Assembly (NCBI GenBank): GCA_019633425.1
Contig: WSUB01000323.1
Coordinates: 1 to 23,974, forward strand
From: Tulasnella sp. 424
Taxonomy: Eukaryota > Basidiomycota > Agaricomycetes > Cantharellales > Tulasnellaceae
Length of the DNA: 23,974 nucleotides
Direction of reading: 5' to 3'
Part shown: in pieces, positions 9,801 to 19,259 of the stretch
How the letters are laid out: each line of letters starts with the position of its first letter
Position numbering within the stretch: position 1 is the stretch's first letter
Program-made: the position numbers and the translations under genes
The notes under the pieces: generated by a model
The model's input: only the letters and a program-made list of their open reading frames with translations
Database searches by the model: none
What the model was told of the DNA's origin: nothing

Positions 9801-12025
9801 CGGATGGGTTATCGCCAAGGTCGTTTCTTGCGATGCGATACCTTGAAGGGATCCCCAGTGTGTCAAACACCTCCTCAAGGGCTATTTGGGCTTCTTTTAC
9901 TGAAGCTTGGTGCAACGCTTTGAGCTCATTGAAGGTGATGAGCTGACCTCGGAATGTGAAGCTCTGCCCACCGTCCCGGCTCCATATGAAACTTGGCATC
10001 TGATTGCTGGAGAGGGCAAAAGTCGCAGATAGATGGATCATTCGCCGAAGCCAGGAGAAAGGAGCGCTTCCTTGTTCAGTTATGAACTGACGTTCCTCCT
10101 CTACAGCAGCATAAATGTTTTGCGGAGGAGCAAGTGCAGCATCGCCAGAGGAGTGGGCTTTCATCGTTGCTTGACAGAGGATGATTGCACGCATCATGTA
10201 CTGCAGCGTTGTGAGAAATGGGGAGACGTCTTTGGGGTCGGCGATGATGCCTGTCTTGCTTGTATTAGCGAGAATGCAGAATGCCATGAGTGCTGATGGC
10301 TTTGCGGTTCCGGGGGTTTGCGTTGAAGTAAGGATAGCGTACGAGAGTATTTGGATCTGGACAAGGGCGTCTGTTTCGTTGGCTGCTGGGGAAAGGGCGG
10401 ATCGTAGCGCTAAGGCCTCGTCCAGAATGCTGGATGGAAAGTCAAACCAGCGTTCGGCCTCGTCAACATCCACATTCGCTACAAGAAACGCCAGGAAGCG
10501 AGTCCAGTTGCGGGCGTAGCGCTCAGGGGTTCCTTCTTGCAAACCTTCCCCAAATGCTGTATGCGAGATGGCGTCTCCAATCCTGATATGCGATCGAGAG
10601 AACAAGGAGATTAGCCAAGGCAACTTTAAGGTCGTAAAGTTGCCCGAAAATCTGACCTTTCTGTGTTGATAAGACATCGACCATCGTAAGATGCGGGGGT
10701 GAAAAGGTCTTGTATCCGCTTCACAAATTTCTTCATGACGCCATTGAGCGTTGGCGAAGGTTCAAGCGTCGTGTGCATTAACTCCATCTCACGATACGTT
10801 TTATCCTTCAATGGACGACTCCATCCAGATGCCATGAGGAAAGGGTGGCTGCGTTGGGGTTGGTTGTCTTGAATGATAGGTGGGTCGTACAGCGCCTGAT
10901 GCTCCTGCATCTTGGCGATCCAGATGTCTGATGGGCGGGAGCCTATTGGAGTAGGAACTGTCGGATGAGGGCCAGTAACGCGAACGTAGCCACCACGATG
11001 CTGTGAGAAGAGGGATTGAAAAAAGGCTGGTTCGGGTGTTGCTGTGGTTGAAGCTGGGTGGCTGACTTTGATATGTTTGGCAATCTTGTCGCGTGCTGTA
11101 CCTAATCTTCTACACCCCTGAACTGGGCAGCTGAATCCTGGCACGACAGTGAGAAGAGGGTATGGGGGCACAGAATCTGTTGGATGGTTGTCCATGACGG
11201 AGGTGAGGTCAGGTGGGGACCGTGCTTTCTCGCGCCATGCGGTGAATTCATCCAGGCCTTTTTCCCTGAGTAAGTGATCGCTGTGTTTGTCTTTTCGATG
11301 GCTGACAATATCCCCGCTGGGCACACAGTATAAACACTGCACGCAAAGGAGAAGGCGCAGGGGTTGCAGAAGAGCAAGCCCATACTTTTCCAGAAAGGGA
11401 TCGGCATCAATCCAGCTTTCTGGAGGTTCATCGTCCTCACTGGCGATAGCGTCGACATCTATGACAGAGACGGCGTCATCCTCTTCATCTGTGCCGTCTG
11501 TGTCCTCGTTGTCCGTTTCATCCTGATCGAGGCCAAATATCGTGCCCTCGGGATCGTCGGTACTCGTTGTTGGAAGGTCGCGCTGAGAGATGTTACGGAT
11601 TGTTGTATCGGCTGTTGAAAGATCATGACGTGAGATATTGCGGACTGTTGTATCACCGGTTTGTTCAACAAGACGACCCAAAAATGAAGAAGGTCGTGAG
11701 CTTGACGCTGAGGATAAACCACTGGAAGGAGTTGCCGAGGCTGTTCGAGGTAAGCGCACGTCCTCTGATGACATCGCATCCCGAATGGCAATGACTCGTC
11801 CACGAGGAGATCCTGGTGTAGGCGAAGGTCGACGCGATGGGTGATATCGCAAGTCGGAGTTAAGCCACGCTGTCGATGATGGGAAAAGACTAGAAGTCCT
11901 GGAGTGAACTGAGTCTCTAGAACGAGCTGACTCCCTATTATGGCGCAGAGCAGCATGTCAGCTCAAATGTCCTTGCCAATTGGTGAGCAGGATGCATTTA
12001 CTTACCTTGATCTTGATCTTTGCAT
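6876..12025 (-). CDS. C2H2 finger, tyrosine-recombinase-like and RecQ-like helicase fusion protein, 1648 aa
   Basis: Exons, in reading order: 12025-12006, 11934-10657, 10582-8965, 8906-6876 (4947 nt). All phases close. The ATG at 12025 gives MQRSRSR before a GTAAGT intron. Residues 1-190 are Ser-rich, then acidic, with a repeated RNIS motif. Two C2H2-like fingers follow: C204, C207, H219, H224 and C276, C281, H294, H299, resembling the OrsD/DUF3505 type. Residues about 434-960 look like a tyrosine recombinase: R769 in GGQPPRGTEL, a Lys-containing turn after it, R896 in SELRQL, then GHTTDVARRWYG with H925 and Y934 as the expected nucleophile. Residues about 1060-1420 are an SF2 helicase: Walker A PTGMGKT (K1097), DEAH (1182-1185), LTGT (about 1214-1217), and motif VI QESGRVARDGRPG (1385-1397), which is RecQ-like. 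The tail has Cys clusters (SCDNC, RCGAC, CYRC). No stop or frameshift is seen. Such proteins are known in fungi as mobile or subtelomeric helicases; the recombinase reading is from motif order, and activity is inferred. Confidence 0.9.
8870..8896. repeat. palindrome copy read through as coding sequence
   Basis: This slightly decayed copy (arm mismatch, TTCACGATCG) lies ten bases inside the last exon of the helicase fusion gene. In the gene's frame it reads GNFTIVNSP without a stop. It falls in the linker between the recombinase-like and helicase domains. It is the only copy that my splice model puts in an exon. Confidence 0.8.
8907..8964 (-). other. 58-bp intron made mostly of one palindrome
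   Basis: The donor is CTG|GTAAGT, the branch site AACTAAC and the acceptor AATACAG|, all in phase 0. The palindrome (about 8930-8953, centre CGGTCT on the plus strand) fills nearly half of it. The intron separates the recombinase-like exon from the helicase exon. Confidence 0.88.
10583..10656 (-). other. 74-bp intron holding one palindrome
   Basis: The donor is AAAG|GTCAGA, the branch site GGCTAATC and the acceptor ATATCAG|. The phase is 2 on both sides, restoring an AGG codon. The palindrome lies at about 10619-10644 (centre AGGTCG). The intron separates the zinc-finger exon from the recombinase-like exon. Confidence 0.87.
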
Positions 12026-12160
12026 TGTGGTTGAGACTGGCGGATAATACGTGCGACGAGGCTTCAGAGTAGTAACCTGACGTAAAGTCTCGCGCATTGA
12101 CAACACGTGCGTCCCACGTGGTGAGCTAGTGAGAGCTCGCATTACCGTATGACATGTTAC

Positions 12161-12170
12161 TATATTTATG
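12161..12170 (-). promoter_or_regulatory. possible TATA box of the helicase fusion gene
   Basis: The minus strand reads CATAAATATA here, about 136-145 bases upstream of the ATG at 12025. The match is good but the site is inferred from sequence only. Confidence 0.35.
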
Positions 12171-12360
12171 CCCTAACCTTCGCTAGCGATGCATACCACC
12201 AATCAGCAGTTCAACTCGATCCTCCTGGTTCTTTTTCCACCGTGGAGACCACGTGTGGCATGCGTTGCTATTTGGACAGGGGTAAAATAATAACCTTGAA
12301 GTCGCTCTAGTTTTGATCCAAAGTCATAGAGTACTACGGCATTAACATCAAAGAAGTCTA

Positions 12361-12505
12361 GCAGCTTTACGATCTTAAAGTTACCCAACTTTATTCCTAT
12401 AATCCGATAATCCAACTCAAAGCTCAGGTAACTTTATGATCTTAAAGTTGCCTGACAAAATGAGGTCACAATTTGGGACAACTTCAAGGTCTTAAACTTG
12501 GCCCC
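12361..12505. repeat. three palindromes at the right end of the element
   Basis: Copies lie at about 12361-12386 (centre CGATCT), 12425-12453 (TGATCT) and 12476-12505 (AGGTCT, decayed arms). The middle one is part of a longer symmetry TCAGG...CCTGA. They lie about 330-480 bp upstream of the helicase fusion gene. No further copy is seen from here to the end of the window. Confidence 0.88.
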
Positions 12506-12789
12506 ATTTGATCAGACAATCACAACCCCCTGTTGAGGCTGCAGCTAAAGAAGACACTGTTTGGCAGGTTTAGATGAGGTTGACATCATCCAAGAATAAT
12601 GAGGGTTGACATCACCTATCAGGCTCTTCTCAAGTAGGAGAATGACTGGCAAGGAGGCTCCCCATAGATGATGTCAATACTTAGTTTGTTCCGTCAAAAA
12701 CAGGGTCCGGACGGGTGGCATCGCGCAAGTTGCGGTGTGTTGCATGTGGAGGTCGCCGGCTGCTTCGGTGTGAAGGTCAACCCCCCCTA

Positions 12790-14300
12790 CCTGGTTGAAT
12801 GAGACGTGTGCTAACGAGTTGAGTAGAACTGGCGCTTTTGGGTCCGGAGAGAACGGCGGGCGTACCTTGATCTTAACCAGAGAGTAGGTAGTCATCATCT
12901 AGTTCAAAGCCTTGTAGAGCGACAAGTAACGCTCCTGGTTCAGTGGGCGATGCTGGGGATAAGCAGCCGTGTCCACGGTGCCGAATAGGAAGCGGGGATG
13001 AAGGATGGGCGCGCTACCGCCAACTTGACCGAAGCCGAACGACGTCTGAGGAAGAATGGAGTTCAGCATTGGAGTCCGACCGTCTGAAGCGACTACATAC
13101 CATCAATTCTGGTCAAATGCAATTTGTATGAATCGTCTTGGAAGGAGGCCCCAGCCGACGTTACTACAGAGCTGTCAGTGCGACTCCGCTGTGCGAAACG
13201 GATTGGACTTACTCGGCGTTGCGGTTCCCGGAGATAGCACCGGTGTTGATGCATTGAGCCAGTCCGATGAACATCCAAGCTGCAGCACCACCTTTCGGGT
13301 GAGCAGTTAGGTTCTTTTGCGCCCCGACAGGAAACGCGTTGCAAGGAATGCGAACAAATTCTTGAAAAAGTCGATGTAGACGCTCAACTCGTTCTTGTCA
13401 TTTGCTTTTGTGCTAGTACCGTGGATTGAGATAACGGCTTGTCAATTTCTCGCTGCTCCAGTGAAATCGTCGCTTCATACCAACGTTGTCGGCCGTCAGG
13501 CCCCAGATAGCAAGAGCACGACCAAGTGGTGCAATGCGTGGGTCAGCATGTTCCGACATGCCCAACATTGCTAGTACGACTTTCTCCTGGCGTGCAACCT
13601 CCGGTTCAATGGTAACGGTGCACTCGCGGACGTAAGCTTCAGGGGCTGGCCAAGCTTCGCGCGGAGTTCGACTTCTTCCTTGAGAAGGTTCCGTTCATTG
13701 GAACGTGCGTTGGCGGCACGATAATTGATGTCTAATTTTGGGAAGAGCGGAAACAGTCTCGCGACCGATTGTAAGCATACCACGACTAGGAGAGCGTCCA
13801 GCATGGTCGGTGGGTGCGGAAGTAAAGGCAACGATTCCCCGGATTGCAGCGGCCATCTCCAAGGTGGTCTGGGCGGACATGAGGACTGGGACACCAGTGC
13901 CTTGACACTATGAACTGAGAATGAAAACAAGGTTAATCTCTCGCTGCGACACAATTCGTAGGGACGATGACGCCTGACATGATGAGAGCCATTGACCAAA
14001 GTCCAGAGCTTCACGGCGTCATCCTGGACCATTTGGATGTTGACAGTCGGGACGGCGTCGCCTTTAGCCATTTCTTGCACATAGGCTTCGAGTTTCCGTA
14101 AGCCTTTCTTGACAGCCTTGGTGGAGACGATATCGCCTTTGGCGGTGACTTCAGTGAAGGAGCGGCTGGGAAGATTTCAGGAACGAATCGCAGGATCAGC
14201 GCCATCCTACTCACCGTTCTTGCACACTGGGGGCTTTCCGAGAGCTTCCTTGCGTTTGTTTGGCAAGCTTGTAAGTCTCGCCTCGCTCTGGAGGGCAGTC
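12790..14300 (-). pseudogene. fatty acid synthase alpha subunit (FAS2), ketoacyl synthase region, broken
   Basis: Pieces of fungal FAS2 occur in the right order on the minus strand but in shifting frames. In order they are RGETYKLAK (about 14285), RKLEAYVQEMAKG (about 14090), VQDDAVKLW (about 14030), SAQTTLEM and IRGIVAFTS (about 13870-13830), DPRIAPLGRALAIWGLTAD (about 13540), HGTSTKANDKNE (about 13410), HPKGGAAAWMFIG with GNRNAE (about 13290-13220), TSFGFGQVGG (about 13030) and SLVKIK (about 12880). The His motifs of the synthase (HGTST, HPKG) remain. The segment with the active-site Cys is missing between VQDDAVKLW and SAQTTLEM. Several intron-like GT-AG stretches persist, so this came from genomic DNA, not a retrocopy. 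The product would not be functional. Confidence 0.85.
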
Positions 14301-14308
14301 AACGAGTC

Positions 14309-14490
14309 GTATCGTGCTTGAGAGTTTAGCACGCGGGCAGGTTCTATTCCATGACAAAACAGCTTACCTTTTTAAACCAGATGTCAAGGTGGACGTCAAG
14401 AACGGGAGGCGAGCGGGAAGTTTTCAGGCTGGGACAACAACAAGGAAATAGGCCCTGTCTGTGGAAGCGACGAGTTGACAGGTGACCTTA
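14309..14490 (-). pseudogene. fatty acid synthase beta subunit (FAS1) fragment joined to the FAS2 fragment
   Basis: On the minus strand STDRAYFLVV (about 14470-14440) and, after a break, PVLDVHLDIWFKK (ending 14378) match the FAS1 stretch after the enoyl reductase. A GTAAGC donor follows, then intron sequence with CTAAAC that is also found at 19451-19490. FAS2 sequence starts directly after it near 14300. The reading frame is broken by a stop and a frameshift between the two matching parts. Confidence 0.65.
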
Positions 14491-15960
14491 AGCGTGACCC
14501 GCCAGTCCCCTGGAAGATGATGGGGAAATTGGGGCTGTGCTGCTGGGAGAGGTTGTCCGAAGGTGTTGGAGAGATGGAGTTCGATGACAAGAGTACGAAA
14601 GGACGTTTGGTCACGGAGTTTGATAGCCTTGAGGTTGTCGGTGGAAAGGGAGTCAAAGTAGTCGGAAGTGGGGATGACGACGGCAGCCGTCAGATACAAG
14701 GAGCGTAGCGCTTACAATAGAACTGGGTCCCCAAGGCTTCAACCCCACACGACGATTTGCACGAGCATCGAAAGAAGCTGCAGCACGTGGGGAGTTCGTA
14801 TAGAAAGAACCAGGCAAGTCGAACGTGCTTTATAGATTGAATTTCATCACTGACCTTTGGGCTTTTCCTCAAACGGACTGGCAACGTGCATGACTGAGGT
14901 TTCCCCACCACATGACGATCTCAAGGTCGCTCAACAGCGACTTCGCCGCATCGAGGGGAACTATTGAGCCCCACATGTAAGTGTTCTCAATCGATTCCTC
15001 CTGCATTTTATTACTAATCTCATGACTTTGATTAGATCCGCCTCCCTTGAACCAGCGGTTGGTTCTCATCTACGGTTTACAGAAGCCACTGTCTCCCAAG
15101 CAAATGGAACTTAATGTGTATTGGCTTAGTTACATTGAGGCTGATATCTCCGTTTAGGTCTGAGGTTTGAGCCTTGGCCCCATCTCCGCAGGACCTGTTG
15201 ATACTGACACTGATATCGCGATCAATTGAGGAGTTTCATTGGTATTCAGTCCGCGGCCAGCGCCCCGTCGGTTTCAGTCCAAGAGCCCTGGGGGAGCTCG
15301 AGTTGGTTTGCTATCGGTCCGGGAAAGGGGCTACTGCCACGATGGGTTGCTCTGACGATCATGTGTGCATCGATGTAAGTGGTTACTTATAGCAGGACGC
15401 TTCTTACGACCTAGACTCAGTCTTACATTAAGCCAACCCCTCGGTGTAGGGGTTTGGTCAGGCAATTCCCAGCCGGGACCTGCTCCTGCATACCCCCACA
15501 GCTTCGCCACCAGAAACACACCAAGTTACCACTGCCGCTCGACGATGCTCCGGCATCCTCTGCACCTTTGTCACTGCATAATTAGGAAACAGAGAGTAAG
15601 GTGTTTCGGTTTTCATCCCCGTCCTCACCGCTTTGTGAGAAAATGTCTCCATTAGGCGTCCCCGACCACCACCACCACAACGTATCAATCCCCAGCTCTA
15701 GTCCCTGGCATATCTACCGCCCTGGGAGCGGTCATTTAATACCATCAAACCGTCTTCATTCTTCTTACTGCGTTAACGAACACGAGTTCAGTGCACGGGG
15801 ACCTCCACCCACCCCATCACCTGTTCGTACGACCTTACCGGATGCCAAGTGGCAGCCGTCCCCAGTGCGATGACTTCTGGGGCATATCAGGTAAGTCGTG
15901 AACCTTTTTGCTGAAAATAGTTCATTACTAACTACGTATTACCTTGACGTTCAGTGCTCG
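14491..15960. other. no assignable gene
   Basis: Short frames are open on both strands (for example minus 14424-14699, minus 14869-15069, plus 15174-15392, plus 15601-15873), but none shows a motif I recognise. The minus frame 14490-14699 leads into the FAS1 fragment and may be its decayed upstream part. Confidence 0.4.
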
Positions 15961-16735
15961 GAGGCACCGACACCGCCCGCCCGTTCGACGTATTTCGAAC
16001 GCCGGACAGCGTCCGCCACTGCCTCGACGGTCTCTAAATCATCCCAGGTGAGTATTTTACACTCCATTCTAAGTGTTCATCACTACCCATTATCTTAAAG
16101 ACTGATTCAACGCCGGGAATAGGTGCTGGCACCTTCGACGCCATCTTCTTGGAAATGAGTAGCGCGTTGATATCATCCAATGACCTCTGGCTAGCGTGCT
16201 CGAAGTTACGGGACGCAAGTCTCGACCGAACTTCGGGTCGCGTTGGTACGTCTGAATGGGCATGCAGAGCCTTGAGCACGCCTGAAGGGACTGTGTTCGA
16301 GGACGTCGGGTGACTGAAGTCGGGAATCGGCAACCTCGCCTGGGGACTTGGTCGACCAAACGCTGACGTGCCGCTAGGACGGTCCTGCTCTGGACGTCGT
16401 GGTGAAGCAAGTGTGCTGATGGGCGTTCACATGGCTCCCTGAGCAGCTTCAGGGGAAGGTGAAGTTCCACGAGATGGCGATTGCTGTTCGGATTGGGACT
16501 CAGGAAGAGTAGGGGATCGGATAGGCGCTTTGGCTTTGGGACCAGCAACTCCAATGAATTTGAATGGCTTGGCGTGGATGTGGAGGGAACGAACCGCGTG
16601 ATGAGCCTAAGGGTGCCGATGCTTCAGGCTCTTCGTCGTCGGGCACCTTGGCATCGCCTTCTTGTGAGGGAGACCACGGTCGGGGGAATCGGAACGTCGC
16701 CATTTTTGGGTGAGTTGCCTGGCAGATCCGACCTT
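15961..16735 (-). pseudogene. possible gene fragment of unknown family
   Basis: The minus strand has a Pro/Ser-rich reading frame from about 16550 (PKAKAPIRSPTLPESQ) interrupted by one TGA near 16434. It continues as SRLASRNFEHASQRSLDDIN (about 16220-16160) and SKKMASKVPAPIPGVESVF. The bias looks coding-like, but I cannot name the family, and no start or splice sites are convincing. It may be another shuffled fragment like its neighbours. Confidence 0.3.
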
Positions 16736-17270
16736 CCTCGCTGACGGCTCCACCGCATTCCCAAGGTCCAGTCTCTCCTCAAGGACTTCTTCAACGGCAA
16801 GGAACCCAATATAGGAATCAACCCCGATGAGGCCGTCGCTTGGAGCGCTCCTCTCCATGGCGGTATCCTCTCCGGCGAGAAGGGCACTGACCAGGTTCTC
16901 TTCATCGACGTCTGCCACTTGACCCTCGGTATCGAGACCACTGGTGGTGTCTTCAAAGATCATCCCCCGCAACACTGTGTACGTATCTCTTCTCTGCGAT
17001 TGTCGATCACTTCTCTGAGCTATCTTTCACTATAGCATTCCCACTAAGAAGTCTCAAATTTTCTCTACCACCGTTGATGACTGGCCCACCGTCACCATCC
17101 AGGTGTTCGAGGGCTAACGCGCCCTTACCAAGGGCAACAGCCTCCTCGACAAGTTCGACCTCAACGGCACCCCACCAACTCCTCGTGGTGCTCCTCAGAT
17201 CGAAGTCAGCTTCGAGACGCCAACGGTATCCTCAAGGTCGGCGCCGTCGAGAAGGGCACTGGCAAGCCCC
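16736..17270 (+). pseudogene. ER Hsp70 (BiP/Kar2-like) fragment, later part
   Basis: The plus strand reads (GST)[18 protein letters not shown], then [37 protein letters not shown]. After an intron of about 58 bp (GTACGT...TATAG, about 16982-17035) come [36 protein letters not shown] and DANGILKV. This is the end of the Hsp70 ATPase domain and the start of the substrate-binding domain. Defects are a missing base at GST/RIP, a TAA at 17115-17117 where the family has Glu, and a frameshift before DANG. It precedes the part that should come before it. Confidence 0.88.
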
Positions 17271-17671
17271 AATCTCCCCTGTCATTCTTGTCACCCTCCG
17301 CTCCCACTACGCGGCCGACACTCTTGCACGGCCATTCACCAACAAGACTCTGGATGAACGAAAATCCCTCAAACCAGATTCCCATCTACCATTGTGACAA
17401 TATCTCAACCGAACGCCACACCTTTTCGACTGATACAGGCTCCTGGTACGAGTTCCAAAGTAAGCTACCCTCCACATTCGCGCTTTCGGTTTGAGCATCT
17501 AACCCCCACGTTACGATTGCAGAAGCCCAAACAAAATGACATCCCGACTTGGACGTCCAAACTACCGTCGTTTCTGTCGTCCACAAGTACAAGAAGAAAC
17601 AATTTGTGAGTGCCCCCTCCAAGCGAAGATATCTCGCATGTCACTAAACTTTTCTTCGGTCATAGACTCAG
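17271..17671. other. spacer between the two Hsp70 fragments, no assignable gene
   Basis: Short plus-strand frames such as DNISTERHTFSTDTGSWYEF (about 17396-17455) and LDVQTTVVSVVHKYKKK (about 17548-17600) look like pieces of another gene with intron-like sequence between them. I cannot identify the source. Confidence 0.3.
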
Positions 17672-18293
17672 AAGAAGCTTCGCCGTGGTCCTCGAAAGGA
17701 CGAAGGAGGCCGCTAAGGCTTACCTTGGCGAGAGGACCACCCACGCCTTCATCACTGTCCCCGGCTACTTCGACGACGATCTGCGAAAGGATACCAAGGA
17801 CGCCGATACCATCGCCGGTCTAAGCATTCTCCGTATCGTCAGCGTACCCACCGCCCCCGCCAACGCCTACGGTCTTGATGAGAAGAACGCTTGCGGTGTC
17901 GACGAGTCCCACATCATCCCCTACGATTTCGGAGGAGGAACTTTTGATGTCTCCCTCCTGCCCGTCGACGACGGTGTCTTCGAGGTCTTGGATACCGCGG
18001 GTGACACCCATAGGACTTCGACAACCGCTCCTCGAGCACATGACTGGTGCCGACGTTTCCTGGGACTACCGCGCCCTCTGCAAGCTCAAGTGGGAGGTTG
18101 AAAAGGCCAAGTGCACTCTCTCCTCCCAGATGTCTACCAGGCTCGAGATTGAATCTTTCGACGACGGCAGCGACTTCTCCGAGACTCTCACCCGCGCCGA
18201 GCTCGAGACGCAACAATGACCTCTTCCTCAAGACCCTCAAGCCCGTCGAGCAGGTTTTGAAGGACGCTGGCATGAAACAAGAAGACATCTAAC
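17672..18293 (+). pseudogene. ER Hsp70 (BiP/Kar2-like) fragment, earlier part
   Basis: The plus strand reads [65 protein letters not shown], then in shifted frames [32 protein letters not shown] and [20 protein letters not shown]. This is the middle of the Hsp70 ATPase domain. The phosphate-binding loop [10 protein letters not shown] is kept, but the usual LGGEDF that follows DTH has lost bases (frameshift near 18012). Another shift occurs near 18212, and a stop at 18290 ends the match just before the point where the fragment at 16736 begins. Confidence 0.88.
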
Positions 18294-18300
18294 AGGTATT

Positions 18301-19250
18301 GTGTTGGTTCCTTTCCGGTTCATTGCGTCCTCTCGAGGTTCTCTACCTTCTCCGTTAGCTTTTTAAACTCAGTCGTCAATTCGCGTATGAGGTCCTTGAA
18401 CTCGTCAGAGAGACGTGAAGATGCAGCGTCGGAGTGCGCTAGCAAGGGGTCAGGCTATACGATCAGTGAGAGCCTAAAACAGCAGCGACTAACTACAAGC
18501 GGCAACCTCATTGACGACGTGCTTCCGATAAACTTCAAGCTTGCCCAGATCTAACTTGTCGAGTGAAGCTGACATGGAAAATAGGCATCGAAGGTGAGAA
18601 TCAGGAAACCTGTTTGATAAGTCCCTACAATTTTGAATATATAGGAAAAATAAATAATTGAAAATGGATGTTTTGCTCACCGTGACGTGATGATGAGGTC
18701 GGGAATTTGCCCAAATGGTTTTTTTCAGTTTCTTGGTCATGATCTTCGGCAGGATACAGCCCTTAACTTTGGAGGATTTTGTTGATCAACAAAAGTCATT
18801 GGAAGTCGTCGTTCATGCGAAGGGTCACGGCATCACGCCTTTGCGACAAGGTGTCCTTAAGTTCGCCAGAGATAATTTGTTGATCGACAAATTACCCGGC
18901 CTTGGAGATTGTCTTGGAGAATCGACTTGTTCGCCTGGAGTGGACGTTCCTGGGAACGTTGGTGCTGGGCTTCCCGATCATCTATTCGACGCCAGAGCTC
19001 TTGAATCCATCGTCTCTACGGCTTGAGATACGGTGTAGAGAGAGAGAGAGGAAGCTAATGAGGAGCCTGTCGAAGCAAATGGACGGTCGCAGGGTCGCGG
19101 ACGGCGTCGACGGTCAAGCGCGCCATCTCTTGGCATTCCCTCCCTCCCCACTCCCATGTCATCGGTTAGATCACCGGTTTGGACTACAGCTACCCGACTC
19201 ATGCTTGCACATCTATTAGAAGCTACATAGGCATATCATAAGTACAGAAC
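18301..19250. other. unassigned stretch with possible small broken gene on the minus strand
   Basis: The minus strand from an ATG at 18575 reads MSASLDKLDLGKLEVYRKHV, then a GTTAGT donor (18493) and after a CTAG acceptor (18439) SDAASSRLSDEFKDLIREL. The charged helix pattern suggests a coiled coil, but a stop and frameshift near 18360 break the rest (KVENLERTQ). The plus strand 18715-19026 is open for 103 codons without a recognisable motif. I assign neither. Confidence 0.25.
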
Positions 19251-19259
19251 GCCGTCATT

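Noticed and set aside
8935..10677. Recombinase-like and helicase frames as separate genes
   Set aside because: Both borders contain introns with full splice signals that restore frame, and the starts of the separate frames are only translated palindrome or intron.
14300..14365. Match of GIEPARVLNSQARYDS to the FAS2 stretch before the synthase
   Set aside because: The same bases recur at 19453-19491 as FAS1 intron with a CTAAAC branch site, so the protein similarity is likely chance.
17672..18293. Functional Hsp70 gene
   Set aside because: Frameshifts near 18012 and 18212, a stop at 18290, missing N-terminus and swapped order rule out a working product.
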